Of a stretch of DNA of 64,000 bases, positions 26,929-37,699 are shown piece by piece. The stretch is from NCBI RefSeq assembly GCF_023016285.1, contig NZ_CP095413.1, positions 4,109,001-4,173,000 on the forward strand. The letters run 5' to 3'. The translations under genes and the position numbers were made by a program. Within the stretch, counting starts at the first letter, position 1. The number at the start of each line of letters is the position of its first letter. The notes beneath the pieces are model-generated. The model did no database searches and was not told the origin of the DNA. It saw only the letters and a program-made list of their open reading frames with translations. The stretch is from Muricauda sp. SCSIO 64092. GTDB taxonomy: Bacteria > Bacteroidota > Bacteroidia > Flavobacteriales > Flavobacteriaceae.

Positions 26929-26961
26929 TAAAATTAATAAAAGTATTATAACGGCGGTCAA
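26929..26961 (-). promoter_or_regulatory. Candidate clpC promoter
   Basis: Read on the minus strand: TTG (in TTGAC, 26961-26959), 22 bases, then TAATTTTA (26936-26929), one mismatch from the TAnnTTTG element. The spacing fits the Bacteroidota consensus. The -7 element ends about 20 bases before the start codon. Confidence 0.5.
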
Positions 26962-27167
26962 ATACCATACCCATATTCGATAAAGTCGGAATAATTAACG
27001 AAAAATGGCAGCTTTAACATAAACTTTAACGCAGGAAATGTTCTGATATTGAGTGGGGTTCCGTGTTGATAATTTTTTTAATAAAGTCCTTTGTAATCAT
27101 CTTCAAAGGTGCATTTTTTGGTATATTGCCACGATATTTTAACCACAAAAATCAATACGATTTTAAT

Positions 27168-29708
27168 ATGGCTGAAGGGGAAAAATTGATACCTATCAAC
27201 ATTGAGGATGAGATGAAATCGGCCTACATTGATTATTCAATGTCGGTCATTGTGTCACGTGCGCTGCCAGATGTGCGGGACGGCCTGAAACCCGTCCATA
27301 GAAGGGTGCTTTATGGCATGCATGAACTGGGTGTACGCTCAACCAGTTCACATAAAAAGTCGGCCCGTATCGTTGGGGAGGTTTTGGGAAAGTACCATCC
27401 CCACGGGGATACGTCCGTTTACGACACCATGGTCCGGATGGCGCAAGAGTGGAGTTTGCGCTATATGCTTGTTGATGGACAGGGAAACTTTGGTTCTGTT
27501 GACGGTGATAGTCCTGCGGCTATGCGTTATACAGAGGCCAGAATGCGCAAGATTTCCGAAGAAATGCTTGCTGACATAGATAAGGATACGGTAGATCACC
27601 AACTTAATTTTGATGATTCACTTCAAGAGCCTACCGTACTTCCTACGCGTATTCCAAACCTATTGGTCAATGGGGCCTCGGGAATTGCAGTGGGTATGGC
27701 AACCAATATGCCACCACATAACTTATCTGAGGTTGTGGACGGTACAGTGGCCTATATTGACAATAATGCCATTGAGATCGATGAACTCATTACCTACATT
27801 AAGGCCCCTGATTTTCCAACTGGAGGCATTATTTATGGGTATGATGGGGTAAAAGAGGCCTTTCATACCGGACGCGGAAGGGTAGTGATGCGTGCCAGGG
27901 CGCATTTTGAGGAAGTCCAGGGAAGGGAATGTATCGTTGTTACGGAAATTCCATTCCAGATCAACAAGGCCGATATGATAAAGAAGACGGCGGATTTGGT
28001 CAATAATAAGAAGATTGACGGTATTGCCTCCATTAGGGACGAGTCCGATCGTAAAGGGATGCGTATTGTATATATTTTGAAGCGGGATGCGATACCCAAT
28101 ATCGTACTCAATATGCTTTACAAGTATACTGCGCTACAATCCTCATTTTCCGTTAACAATATTGCCTTGGTCCACGGAAGACCACAATTACTGAACCTCA
28201 AGGAAATCATCCATCACTTTGTGGAGCACAGGCACGAAGTTGTTGTCCGAAGGACCAAGTTCGAACTAAAGAAGGCGGAAGACCGTGCCCATATCCTGGA
28301 AGGTTTAATCATTGCTTCTGACAATATTGACGAGGTAATCGCCATTATTCGGGCCTCTGCAAATGTTGAAGATGCCCGAAATAGCTTAATGGAACGCTTT
28401 AAGCTTACCGAAGTTCAGGCAAGGGCGATCGTAGAAATGCGCTTACGGCAGTTGACCGGTCTGGAGCAGGACAAATTGCGGGAAGAGTATGATGAACTAC
28501 TGAAGACCATAGAGGACCTAAAAGATATCCTTGATAAAAAGGAACGTAGGATGCAGATTATCAAGGACGAGTTGTTGGAGGTCAAGGAAAAGTATGGGGA
28601 CGAACGAAGATCGGAGATCAATTTTGCCGGTGGTGATCTGAGTATTGAGGATATGATTCCGGATGAACAGGTGGTCATTACCATTTCCCATGCAGGATAT
28701 ATCAAAAGAACGCCCTTAACGGAATATAAGACCCAAAATAGGGGTGGCGTGGGACAAAAAGCGTCAACCACCAGGAACGAAGACTTTTTGGAACACCTTT
28801 TTGTAGGGACCAATCACCAATATATGTTGTTCTTCACCCAGAAGGGAAAATGTTTTTGGATGCGGGTCTTTGAAATTCCGGAAGGTAGTAAAACCTCCAA
28901 GGGACGGGCTATCCAAAATCTGATCAATATTGAGACAGAGGACAAGGTGAAGGCCTTTATCTGTACCCAGGATTTAAAGGATGAGGATTATGTGAACAGC
29001 CACTATGTGATTATGGCGACCAAGCGGGGGACAGTAAAGAAAACATCCTTGGAGCAATATTCAAGACCGCGTCAAAATGGTATAAACGCGATTACCATTC
29101 GAGATAACGATGAACTGCTGGAAGCCAAACTGACCACGGGAACAAGCCAAATTTTCTTGGGATTGAAATCTGGAAAAGCTATCCGGTTTGAGGAAGGTAA
29201 GACCAGACCTATGGGAAGAAATGCCTCAGGTGTGCGGGGAATTACCTTGGCAAGTGACCATGATGAAGTCATTGGCATGGTTTCCGTCCATAATTTTGAA
29301 GATGACATTCTGGTAGTCTCGGAAAATGGATATGGGAAAAGATCCAACATAGATGATTATCGCGTAACTAATAGGGGTGGAAAAGGGGTGAAAACCATTT
29401 CCATTACTGAAAAGACGGGCGGTCTTGTTGCCATTAAAAATGTTAGCGATACGGACGATTTAATGATCATCAATAAGTCGGGTATCGCGATTCGAATGGC
29501 CGTTGAAGATTTAAGGGTCATGGGTAGGGCCACTCAGGGCGTTAAGCTTATTAACCTAAAAGGGAATGACTCCATTGCTGCGGTGGCGAAAGTCATGAAG
29601 GATGAGGATGCTGTGGAAGCCATGGACATTCGTGATATAGTGGTCAATCAAGAAGATGGCACGGCTCTTGATAACGAAACTGACGAAACAGAAGGGAATA
29701 ATAAATAA
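27168..29708 (+). CDS. gyrA: DNA gyrase subunit A
   Basis: The 846-residue gyrase A breaks and rejoins DNA. ATG 27168 is chosen ([17 protein letters not shown], the usual start), not the TTG 35 codons upstream, which would add a hydrophobic stretch. Motifs: [32 protein letters not shown] start region, catalytic Tyr in AMRYTEARM, and the C-terminal beta-pinwheel with [10 protein letters not shown] (GyrA box). The quinolone-determining region reads [10 protein letters not shown], with Thr at the position of E. coli Ser83 and Asp kept at 87, so no classic resistance substitution is present. Confidence 0.97.
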   Translation: MAEGEKLIPINIEDEMKSAYIDYSMSVIVSRALPDVRDGLKPVHRRVLYGMHELGVRSTSSHKKSARIVGEVLGKYHPHGDTSVYDTMVRMAQEWSLRYMLVDGQGNFGSVDGDSPAAMRYTEARMRKISEEMLADIDKDTVDHQLNFDDSLQEPTVLPTRIPNLLVNGASGIAVGMATNMPPHNLSEVVDGTVAYIDNNAIEIDELITYIKAPDFPTGGIIYGYDGVKEAFHTGRGRVVMRARAHFEEVQGRECIVVTEIPFQINKADMIKKTADLVNNKKIDGIASIRDESDRKGMRIVYILKRDAIPNIVLNMLYKYTALQSSFSVNNIALVHGRPQLLNLKEIIHHFVEHRHEVVVRRTKFELKKAEDRAHILEGLIIASDNIDEVIAIIRASANVEDARNSLMERFKLTEVQARAIVEMRLRQLTGLEQDKLREEYDELLKTIEDLKDILDKKERRMQIIKDELLEVKEKYGDERRSEINFAGGDLSIEDMIPDEQVVITISHAGYIKRTPLTEYKTQNRGGVGQKASTTRNEDFLEHLFVGTNHQYMLFFTQKGKCFWMRVFEIPEGSKTSKGRAIQNLINIETEDKVKAFICTQDLKDEDYVNSHYVIMATKRGTVKKTSLEQYSRPRQNGINAITIRDNDELLEAKLTTGTSQIFLGLKSGKAIRFEEGKTRPMGRNASGVRGITLASDHDEVIGMVSVHNFEDDILVVSENGYGKRSNIDDYRVTNRGGKGVKTISITEKTGGLVAIKNVSDTDDLMIINKSGIAIRMAVEDLRVMGRATQGVKLINLKGNDSIAAVAKVMKDEDAVEAMDIRDIVVNQEDGTALDNETDETEGNNK

Positions 29709-29736
29709 ACACTAAAATTATAATTAAATTTTGAAC

Positions 29737-30987
29737 ATGAGAACTAAATTAATATTGCTGTTTGCGCTTTCGATTTCAGTAATTGGATTCGCACAAAAGG
29801 ATGAAATAAAAGCCGCCTCCAAAGCAATGAAAAGCGGTGATGCTACTGCGGCCAAATCTGCCCTTGAGGGGGTAGCGGGCTCAATTGATGGCGCAGATCC
29901 CAAATTACAGGCACAATATTACAGCCTTATGGGAGATGCAACTGCCCAACTTTCGGATTATGATGCGGCCATTGCTGCCTACCAAAAGGTAATCAGTGTG
30001 GAAGAAGCAAGCGGAAAAGCCAAATTTTCTGCAAATGCAAAACAAAAGCTAACCCAAATGACTGCGGAACTGGTAAACGCTGCCGTTGAGGATAACAATA
30101 ACAAAAAGTTCTCTGAGGGTGCAACCAAGCTTTATCAAGCCTATACATTAAGTCCCAACGATACCATTTATTTGTACTACGCTGCCAGTAGTGCGGTAAA
30201 CGGCGGCCCCGATAATTACGATCAGGCCATCAAATACTACAGTGAACTTAAGGATTTGAACTACGATGGAAGTGAAGTCAAATATTCCGCTGTAGATGTT
30301 GCTACAGGTGAAACGGTAAGTCTTGGCGAACAAGAGTATGAACTCTACAAAAAAACCAATTCCTACAAGGACTTTAAGGAAGAGAAAACCCCTTCCAAAA
30401 AGGCGGAAATTGTAAAAAATATTGCACTTATTTACCAAGAACAAGGCAAGAATGAAGAGGCTCTGGCTGCCTATGATGATGCGCTTGCCAATAACCCCAA
30501 CGATGTGAATTTGGTTTTGAACAAAGCCAATCTATACTATTCAATGGGAGATAAGGACAAGTTCAAGGAACTTATGGGGCAAGCCTCTGATATGGCTCCA
30601 GACAACCCTGACCTCCTTTACAATATTGGTGTAATCAATATGGAACAGGGGAACATGGACGAAGCGAGAGCTGCTTACAAAAAGGCTTTGGAGGTAGATC
30701 CAAACTATACCAACGCCCTATTAAACCTTTCCACTACCTATGTGAACGAAGGAAATGTATTGGTGGATGAAATGAATAGCTTGGGCACGTCCAGGGCAGA
30801 TACCCAAAAGTATGACGAATTAAAAGAAAAGCGTGACCAATTGTTCCAGGAAGGTGCCAATGTTTTGGAAACGGCCCTAAAGAACACCCCGGATAACATC
30901 CAGATTTTGGAACAGCTAAAAAATATCTACGCTGCTTTGGGGGACAATGAGAATTTCATGCGCGTAAAGAAATTGATTGGGGAATAA
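29737..30987 (+). CDS. Secreted tetratricopeptide repeat protein
   Basis: A 416-residue protein with signal peptide (MRTKLILLFALSISVIGFA, cleavage before Q) and several TPR units, e.g. about 52-90, 225-300 (NEEALAAYDDALANNPNDVNLVLNKANLYYSMG) and DEARAAYKKALEVDPNYTNALLNLSTTY. ATG 29737 is preferred to the TTG two codons earlier. Located 28 bases after gyrA and perhaps co-transcribed. TPR proteins of this type act as scaffolds in the periplasm or outer membrane; no partner is evident. Confidence 0.88.
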   Translation: MRTKLILLFALSISVIGFAQKDEIKAASKAMKSGDATAAKSALEGVAGSIDGADPKLQAQYYSLMGDATAQLSDYDAAIAAYQKVISVEEASGKAKFSANAKQKLTQMTAELVNAAVEDNNNKKFSEGATKLYQAYTLSPNDTIYLYYAASSAVNGGPDNYDQAIKYYSELKDLNYDGSEVKYSAVDVATGETVSLGEQEYELYKKTNSYKDFKEEKTPSKKAEIVKNIALIYQEQGKNEEALAAYDDALANNPNDVNLVLNKANLYYSMGDKDKFKELMGQASDMAPDNPDLLYNIGVINMEQGNMDEARAAYKKALEVDPNYTNALLNLSTTYVNEGNVLVDEMNSLGTSRADTQKYDELKEKRDQLFQEGANVLETALKNTPDNIQILEQLKNIYAALGDNENFMRVKKLIGE

Positions 30988-31010
30988 ACAATCACACTCC
31001 CTTTGAAATT

Positions 31011-31047
31011 AAAACCCTGTTCGGCTTTGGGCCAGCAGGGTTTTTTT
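31011..31047 (+). terminator. Rho-independent terminator after the TPR gene
   Basis: Stem AAACCCTG / CAGGGTTT around a GC-containing loop, followed by T7. It overlaps the last bases of the convergent NlpC/P60-like gene. Confidence 0.85.
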
Positions 31048-31801
31048 ATGGTACCACTTTTTTGATTACCCTTAGACTATGGGTATACATTCGTTTTTGG
31101 GTATTGAAAATACCCGTGTGATCCAATCTGTCAATCCGAACGTGTCCCGCGGCATGAATGATGTAATTGTCTTTCAGGATAATCCCAACATGGTCAATAA
31201 TTCCCTCGGAATTATCAAAAAAGGCTAGATCCCCAGGTTCACTTTCTTCAATAAAACTCAATGCCTCCCCTTGGCTGGATTGCTCTTCCGTTCTTCTAAG
31301 GAGCTTGTTCCCATTTATTTTATAAACCATTTGGGTGAACCCGGAACTGTCAATTCCAAATGGGGTCTTACCTCCGGTGAGGTAGGGGGTATTAAGGTAT
31401 AGCAATGCCGTATCCACCAAGTTTGACTTTTGCCCCAATGGCATTTCGGGCATCGTTTCAATGTGGTGCCCCAAAATTGGGGCAATATCCATTCTGGAGC
31501 CGATAACTATGGGCAAAAGTTCGTTATTTTGGGTTGACGCGTACAAGAGAAAATCCGTATTATGGATGGGTTTTGTACGGGCATTTATTTCCTGAAATTG
31601 TTCTTCGGAAATCTTGGTGATCTGGTTGTTTTGAATCCATCCCTCGAAATCATCAAAAACCAAGTGGATCCGGCTAAAATATTTCCTTTCCTCCTTAATT
31701 TTAAAATGATCCCCATACAACACCTGTGAAATCATTTCAGAAGAAGGATCGGAGGTGGCTCGGATGGGAATTACACTCAGATGTCCTATCCCATATTGCA
31801 T
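31046..31801 (-). CDS. NlpC/P60-like (C40) protein with a Cys-to-Ser change at the catalytic site
   Basis: A 251-residue protein with an N-terminal bacterial SH3-like part (about 1-65) and an NlpC/P60 domain (about 125-245). In the family the nucleophile sits in a D-C-S-G-F motif; here the motif reads GIDSSGFTQM, encoded GAC AGT TCC, so the cysteine is Ser by one base change (TGT to AGT). The partner His (IIDHVGII) and the polar residue (HAAGHVRID) remain. The rest of the domain is well kept. Either an inactive peptidoglycan-binding form, or a serine variant. No signal peptide is seen at the annotated start. It is 14 bases from the thiolase gene. Confidence 0.88.
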   Translation of the reverse strand: MQYGIGHLSVIPIRATSDPSSEMISQVLYGDHFKIKEERKYFSRIHLVFDDFEGWIQNNQITKISEEQFQEINARTKPIHNTDFLLYASTQNNELLPIVIGSRMDIAPILGHHIETMPEMPLGQKSNLVDTALLYLNTPYLTGGKTPFGIDSSGFTQMVYKINGNKLLRRTEEQSSQGEALSFIEESEPGDLAFFDNSEGIIDHVGIILKDNYIIHAAGHVRIDRLDHTGIFNTQKRMYTHSLRVIKKVVP

Positions 31802-31815
31802 ATACCTTGGATTTA

Positions 31816-32988
31816 TTAGCGTTCCAAGATTATGGCCGAAGCACCACCACCACCATTACAGATGGCCGCAGCACCAATCTTTCCATTGTTCTGTTGCAGC
31901 ACATTGAGCAAGGTAACCATAATTCTTGCACCCGAACATCCGAGGGGGTGTCCCAGGGACACTGCACCACCATTAACGTTAACATTGGAATCGTTGAGCC
32001 CCAAAAGCTTCATGTTGGCCAAACCTACAACGGAAAACGCCTCGTTGAATTCAAAAAAATCAACTTCATCCAATGTGATCCCAGCTTTGTCCAACGCTTT
32101 TGGTAAGGCCTTTGCCGGTGCAGTGGTGAACCATTTGGGTTCTTGGGCGGCATCAGCATAACTTTTGATTTTTGCCAATGGCTTTACATTTAGGGAAGCT
32201 GCCTTTTCCACACTCATCAACACCAAAGCGGCCGCACCATCGTTTATTGTGGAGGCATTTGCGGCAGTAACGGTACCGTCTGGGGTAAAGGCAGGGCGTA
32301 GCACTGGGATTTTCTCCATTTTTACATTCTTGTATTCTTCGTCCTCGGAAACCAAAATGGGGTTGCCCTTTCGTTGTGGTACTTCCACCGGGACCACTTC
32401 AGTAGCAAACTTTCCACTGGTCCACGCCTGGTTGGACCTGGTATAGGACTGCACGGCAAAAGCATCTTGCTCTTCCCTGGTAAAATGGTGTTCCACAGCA
32501 CAGGCATCTGCGCATACGCCCATCGCATTTTGGTCGTAGGCATCGACTAAACCATCTTTTTGCATTCCGTCAGTGAGTTGTGCCGGGCCAAACTTTGTTG
32601 CGGTCCGCAACTGCATATAATGGGGAATCTGGCTCATGTTTTCCATTCCTCCCGCCACCACAATTTCGGTATCGCCGAGTGCTATGGATTGGGCTGCCTG
32701 CATGACCGCCTTCATACCGGAGGCACATACTTTGTTCACTGTGGTACAGGGCACGGTATCGGGTATTCCCGCATAAATGGCGGCCTGTCTTGCCGGGGCT
32801 TGACCGGTGCCCGCCTGGACCACATTTCCCATGAGTACCTCATCCACGTCATTAGGGGAAAGGTGTATTCTGCCCAAGGCATTTTTAATGGCAACGGCAC
32901 CTAATTTTGGTGCGGAAATACCAGCCAAAGCCCCCATAAAACTTCCAATTGGGGTGCGCACGGCAGAAACGATAACGACCTCTTTCAT
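31816..32988 (-). CDS. Acetyl-CoA C-acyltransferase (thiolase)
   Basis: A 390-residue thiolase, catalysing reversible thiolytic cleavage or Claisen condensation of acyl-CoA. Motifs: N-terminal VSAVRTPIGSFMG, nucleophile Cys in NKVCASGMKAV (about 88), NEAFS (about 342), GHPLGCSGAR with the second catalytic Cys, and CNGGGGASA at the C-terminus. Acetyl-CoA acetyltransferase (AtoB-type) is more likely than the long-chain FadA type because no fadB gene is next to it. Confidence 0.95.
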   Translation of the reverse strand: MKEVVIVSAVRTPIGSFMGALAGISAPKLGAVAIKNALGRIHLSPNDVDEVLMGNVVQAGTGQAPARQAAIYAGIPDTVPCTTVNKVCASGMKAVMQAAQSIALGDTEIVVAGGMENMSQIPHYMQLRTATKFGPAQLTDGMQKDGLVDAYDQNAMGVCADACAVEHHFTREEQDAFAVQSYTRSNQAWTSGKFATEVVPVEVPQRKGNPILVSEDEEYKNVKMEKIPVLRPAFTPDGTVTAANASTINDGAAALVLMSVEKAASLNVKPLAKIKSYADAAQEPKWFTTAPAKALPKALDKAGITLDEVDFFEFNEAFSVVGLANMKLLGLNDSNVNVNGGAVSLGHPLGCSGARIMVTLLNVLQQNNGKIGAAAICNGGGGASAIILER

Positions 32989-33065
32989 CTTTAACTTTTT
33001 AGTGCCACGAAAATACTAATTTTTAAAGCCACTCACTCCAATTAAGGGAATGACCCTAAATTTTC

Positions 33066-33073
33066 TATTTTTG
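33066..33073 (+). promoter_or_regulatory. Candidate -7 element of the HD phosphodiesterase gene
   Basis: TATTTTTG fits TAnnTTTG and lies 18 bases before the start codon at 33092. No clear TTG partner is seen. Confidence 0.33.
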
Positions 33074-33091
33074 ATTAAGTCTACCTGAAGA

Positions 33092-35128
33092 ATGGCAAAA
33101 TCTCTGGATAATTTTTACAAGAATCAATCCCTTATTTACAAATATGTTCTTTATGTAATTTCCGTAGGGCTGATTGTGTTTTTTTTCCCTAGGGGAGGGA
33201 AGTTCAAGTACGAATTCCAAAAGGGAAGGTCCTGGCAATATGAAAATTTATACGCTCCCTTTGATTTTTCCATTAATAAAACGGAAGAAGAGCTCAATGC
33301 GGAACGCAGGGACTTGACTGAAAATAAGTCGATTTACTATGCCTATAATGATTCCATCTCCCAGGCGGTAAGGCAAAGCTTCTCCCAAGCTTTTAAGGAC
33401 GAATTTTCGGAAACCGCATACTCCACATCGGCAAGGGACTATTTTTCGGAAATAGGGGATGCCATTTTGGATAGTATTTATGCCGTGGGGGTTTTTGAAA
33501 GTGTTGATTCTGGTAGTCGGTTGTTGGTCGTAAAGAACAATGAGGCCATTCCCGTACAGACCAATAAGGTGTTACAAAAGCGTGGTGCAGTGAATGCGGT
33601 GGTCAGGCTTTTGGCTGATGTTCCGGATGGGCCAAAGGAAAAATTGGAACGTATCCTAGTTAGGGTTATCGAGGCCAATGTTTTCTTCAATGGGGAGTTA
33701 ACGGAGAAAGCATTGCAGGATGAACTGTCCACCATTTCGTTCACTAGGGGAAATATCCCGGAAGGAAAATTGGTCATTGCCAAGGGCGAAGTAGTGGAAG
33801 CGGAAAGATTCAATATTCTTGATTCCCTGAAGTCGCAGTACGAATCCGAACTTTGGAAAGGTAACAATTACTACTTTATCCTCTCGGGTTATACCATTTT
33901 GGTCGCATTGGTCCTGGTGATGCTATTACTGTTCTTAAAGAAGTACAGACCCCGGATTTATGCCAACAACAATAAGGTCACCTTTATCTTCTTCAACATA
34001 TTGATTCTGGTTTTTAGTACCACTTTGGTCGTCGAAAATTTTGAAACGTATGTTTATGCCGTACCCCTTTGCATCCTACCCTTGATCTTAAAGAACTTTT
34101 TTGATGCCAGATTGGGCTTGTTTGTACACGTTTTGACCGTCCTTATTTTGGGATTTGTGGTACCCAATAGCTTTGAATACATTTTTCTACAGATCATTGC
34201 CGGCATTGTAACCATACTCACGGTTTCCGAACTTTACAAAAGGGCCAATCTTTTTATTTCTGTGGGACAGATTACCCTGATTTATATGATTGGCTATTTT
34301 GCATTCAACATTATTCAGGAAGGGAACCTCGACAATCTAAAATGGGTCACTTTTGGATTGTTCCTACTTAATGGTATGATTACCCTTTTTGCCCAGCCCT
34401 TGATCTATCTTTATGAAAAGATTTTTGGTCTAGTGTCCGATGTTTCCTTATTGGAGCTGTCCGATACCAATTCCGGACTTTTAAAGGAATTGTCCGATAA
34501 AGCCCCTGGAACATTCCATCATTCGCTTCAAGTGGCCAATCTTGCGGAAGCCTCAGCCAATGAAATTGGCGCCAATGCCATGTTGGTGAGGGTTGGCGCA
34601 CTGTACCATGATATCGGTAAAATGAATAGGCCAACCTTTTTCACGGAAAATCAGATAACCAATGTAAACCCACATAATGACCTGCCACCCAAAGAGAGCG
34701 CAAAGATTATCATTGATCATGTCATAGAGGGTATAGAACTTGCCAGAAAGCATAACATTCCGGATAGGGTAATTGATTTTCTGCGAACCCATCATGGAAC
34801 AAGTTTGGTCTATTATTTCTTCAGGAAACAACAGGAATTGGAACCAGAAGTGGAAGAGAAAGGATTTCGCTATCCCGGTCCCATACCTTTTTCCAAGGAA
34901 ACCGCCATTTTAATGATGGCGGATGCGGTGGAGGCCGCTTCAAAAAGTTTAAAATCCCCCACCTATACCATAATTGACGAATTTGTGGAAAAAATTGTCC
35001 AAGGGCAATTAAAGGCGGACCAATTCTTAAATGCGGACATCACCTTAAAGGAAATCGAAGCCGTTAAAAAGGTTCTCAAAAAGAAATTGACCAACATTTA
35101 CCATCTTAGGGTGGAGTATCCCGAATAA
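33092..35128 (+). CDS. 7TM-HD domain phosphodiesterase (PgpH-like)
   Basis: A 678-residue membrane protein. Order: cytoplasmic start with one helix (about 17-33), extracellular 7TMR-HDED domain (about 40-260), seven-helix membrane domain (about 265-455) and a C-terminal HD domain (about 470-675) with FHHSLQVANLAEASA, YHDIGKMNRP (HD motif), NPHNDLPP and RTHHGTS metal ligands. The PgpH family hydrolyses cyclic di-AMP. Bacteroidota often keep this protein as the main c-di-AMP phosphodiesterase, a family-level inference here. Confidence 0.94.
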   Translation: MAKSLDNFYKNQSLIYKYVLYVISVGLIVFFFPRGGKFKYEFQKGRSWQYENLYAPFDFSINKTEEELNAERRDLTENKSIYYAYNDSISQAVRQSFSQAFKDEFSETAYSTSARDYFSEIGDAILDSIYAVGVFESVDSGSRLLVVKNNEAIPVQTNKVLQKRGAVNAVVRLLADVPDGPKEKLERILVRVIEANVFFNGELTEKALQDELSTISFTRGNIPEGKLVIAKGEVVEAERFNILDSLKSQYESELWKGNNYYFILSGYTILVALVLVMLLLFLKKYRPRIYANNNKVTFIFFNILILVFSTTLVVENFETYVYAVPLCILPLILKNFFDARLGLFVHVLTVLILGFVVPNSFEYIFLQIIAGIVTILTVSELYKRANLFISVGQITLIYMIGYFAFNIIQEGNLDNLKWVTFGLFLLNGMITLFAQPLIYLYEKIFGLVSDVSLLELSDTNSGLLKELSDKAPGTFHHSLQVANLAEASANEIGANAMLVRVGALYHDIGKMNRPTFFTENQITNVNPHNDLPPKESAKIIIDHVIEGIELARKHNIPDRVIDFLRTHHGTSLVYYFFRKQQELEPEVEEKGFRYPGPIPFSKETAILMMADAVEAASKSLKSPTYTIIDEFVEKIVQGQLKADQFLNADITLKEIEAVKKVLKKKLTNIYHLRVEYPE

Positions 35129-35227
35129 ATACTGTTAAATAATTGAAAACAAGGTGGTTGTTCGTAGCCATATTTAAGAATTTTAAGTAAATTAGAGAGT
35201 ATTACACTTAACATCAATAGTATAACT

Positions 35228-37627
35228 ATGAGTAAAAGTACCGTCCTTACCGTTGTATTGTTTTTTGGTTTTTTTCCTTTTTTACAATCGCAAAACCATG
35301 GTCCCCAAGCTCAATTGCCCCTTGCCCATTCCTTTGTGGGACCTATTGAGCAGACCACACAAAAAGATTCCCTCGCCATTTGGCGCGAACAGTTGCATTT
35401 ACATATAGATTCGGAGAGATACCGACCCAAGGAAACGCTTTTTTTTAAAGCTTACGTCCTCACGGGGCCCAAACAGTTGAGGGTAAGCGCGAGCGATGTC
35501 CTTCGTGTGGAACTCTTGGATGCCCAAGGTAATTTGGTCCTTGACCAATACCATAAAATCCAACAGGGCGCGGCAGACGGGATTATGGAACTTCCCAAGA
35601 CTTTAACGGAAGGCACCTATTATCTAAGGGCTTACACCCGATGGATGTTGAACTATGGGGAAGAAAACCTCCCCCTAAAGGAGGTTCTGGTGTCAGAAAC
35701 AAAAAATAGCAGCGATTACAAGAGTGGATCGATTGCCATTTTCCCGGAAGGCGGGCATTTTGTTAAGGGTCTTGAAAATAGGGCGGTACTTTCCGAGAGC
35801 CATGGCAATCCCATTCACGGAACCATTGTCAACGAAGAAGGGATACAGGTAGCCAATGTGATGGATTATGGTAGTGGTCTGGCCACATTCAGTTTCGTTC
35901 CCAAGGAAAGGGAAAACTATTATTTTGAAAAGCCCAATGGAGACCGAATCCAATTGAAGCAAACCTTTGAGATAGGTGGGGTACTCCATGCCAATAACAT
36001 TGAAGACCAAAAAATACAGATCAGGATCGGGGTTACCGACGAGTTACGGGAAGGTACATACTTTCTAAGGGGGACCAGGAAGGGCAAGGAATATCTAAAA
36101 TCTGAAATCACCTTTGACGGGGACAAGGATATTATTGAGTTGACCATCAAAAAGGAAGGTCTTCCCCATGGTTTGTTCAATTTAACGTTGGTGGATGCCT
36201 ACGGCCAAGTATGGGCAGAAAGACCGCTTTATATTGACGGGGGCCATTTTCAATTTAACCTCTCCCAAAAGTCCCTGGTGAGGACCGCAGAGGGAGAAAA
36301 AATTCGTTATGTCCTTAAGCTGACCGATGACAACGGTAAGCCTATTTCCACGGATGTTACGGTACGTATTAAAGATGTCGATAATATGGCCCATAACCGG
36401 GCACAAGCAAGTCATCCAAGAGGTATTGGTTTTTTAAATGACCTAAAGGTGTTGGCCCAACGTTTTCCGGAGGTTCCGTCGTGGGCTTATCAAAATGAAT
36501 TACCAGATCAGATCAAATATGCCATCCAAAATGGGCTGGAGTTTTATGGTCAAGCCTATGATTTTAATAATACTCTGGTAATCGACGATAAGGTTCAGGT
36601 TTATATCAAAAATGAAAAAGATGTTGAAGTAAGGGAAGTGGCCACCAACTCAGAAGGTTTGTTTGCGCTCAGGGGGCTTCAATTTGAAGGTGATGTCACC
36701 ATGACATTCAGAAAGGACGGTAAGAACATCAAGGAACAACTGGTAAAGGTTATTCCCTATCAGTACGAGTTGCCCGAGCTAAAACTAAACCAAGTAAAGG
36801 ATACTGCGGCTCCCAACCGCGCTCGGAAAAGTGGACAGATGATTCCCCAAAAACGGTTGTCCGACTTTGATTTTAAGGACAAACCCTCCGAGTTGATTCC
36901 CTTGGATGAGGTTACCTTGTTGGGACAAAAAAAACTGCGAAAAGCCAATGCATCAGTGTATGGCATTGAACCGGATAGGGTGGTTTACCAAGATCCGAAA
37001 CGTCCAAAACCCATACCACAGCTGTTTTTGCGCGTTCCCGGTGTATATGTGTCCGGTATAGGGGATTTAAACCCCTCTTTGTCATTACCATCAAGGGCGG
37101 GTATGGGTCCCGTACTTTGGGTTATTGACGGTTTTCCACTGCTCCAGGCCTCCTATATTGCGGGATCCGGAGGGGGTTTTTCCACGTTTCAACCAAGCCC
37201 TTTGCGAGAAGTAATGGATATTGTTCCATTTGTTGATGTAGAACGAATCGAATTCTTATTTGGACCTAATGCGGCCATATATGGGACAAGAGGTTCTGGA
37301 GGTGTTATTTTAATATACACAAAGAGCGGTTCGTATTCAACGGAATTTGTGGCCAGGGATAATGCACAGTTAACCTTTAAGGGATTTCAATCACCAATTG
37401 ACATAGAGAGCTATTTTATTTCGCAAAATAGAAGATCGGCAAATACCAAAAGTGCTTCAACCTTATATTGGAACCCTTTGTTGACAACGGATGAAAATGG
37501 GGAAGCTTCCTTTGAGTTGGTTGTTCCCGAGAATCTTGAACAGGTGCTTTTTGATGCCAAGGTCATCACCAAAGAAGGGAAAAGGGGTTCTTTTAGGGCT
37601 TTAACGGAATTACAATCAAATAATTAA
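35228..37627 (+). CDS. TonB-plug-domain protein with macroglobulin-like regions (no barrel)
   Basis: A 799-residue secreted protein with signal peptide (MSKSTVLTVVLFFGFFPFLQSQ). About 50-150 is a MG2-like beta domain (HLHIDSERYRPKETLFFKAYV), the middle carries further beta-sandwich and carboxypeptidase-regulatory-like parts, and about 590-700 is a TonB-dependent receptor plug (IPQLFLRVPGVYVSG, VLWVIDGFP, VDVERIEFLFGPNAAIYGTRGSGGVILIYTK). No 22-strand barrel follows; the protein stops 100 residues later. In the flavobacteria this architecture is known from the SusC-like/MG-domain 'plug' proteins but the role is not settled. Confidence 0.85.
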   Translation: MSKSTVLTVVLFFGFFPFLQSQNHGPQAQLPLAHSFVGPIEQTTQKDSLAIWREQLHLHIDSERYRPKETLFFKAYVLTGPKQLRVSASDVLRVELLDAQGNLVLDQYHKIQQGAADGIMELPKTLTEGTYYLRAYTRWMLNYGEENLPLKEVLVSETKNSSDYKSGSIAIFPEGGHFVKGLENRAVLSESHGNPIHGTIVNEEGIQVANVMDYGSGLATFSFVPKERENYYFEKPNGDRIQLKQTFEIGGVLHANNIEDQKIQIRIGVTDELREGTYFLRGTRKGKEYLKSEITFDGDKDIIELTIKKEGLPHGLFNLTLVDAYGQVWAERPLYIDGGHFQFNLSQKSLVRTAEGEKIRYVLKLTDDNGKPISTDVTVRIKDVDNMAHNRAQASHPRGIGFLNDLKVLAQRFPEVPSWAYQNELPDQIKYAIQNGLEFYGQAYDFNNTLVIDDKVQVYIKNEKDVEVREVATNSEGLFALRGLQFEGDVTMTFRKDGKNIKEQLVKVIPYQYELPELKLNQVKDTAAPNRARKSGQMIPQKRLSDFDFKDKPSELIPLDEVTLLGQKKLRKANASVYGIEPDRVVYQDPKRPKPIPQLFLRVPGVYVSGIGDLNPSLSLPSRAGMGPVLWVIDGFPLLQASYIAGSGGGFSTFQPSPLREVMDIVPFVDVERIEFLFGPNAAIYGTRGSGGVILIYTKSGSYSTEFVARDNAQLTFKGFQSPIDIESYFISQNRRSANTKSASTLYWNPLLTTDENGEASFELVVPENLEQVLFDAKVITKEGKRGSFRALTELQSNN

Positions 37628-37699
37628 AAAAATAGTTGTTTCCTTTAAGTTGAAAAGGTATTTTTGCAACCGCTTTTTTGGCGAGTTCATTTAGAAATT

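Noticed and set aside
27063..27167. Longer start for gyrA
   Set aside because: The added 35 residues are hydrophobic and not found in GyrA; the ATG at 27168 gives the normal start.
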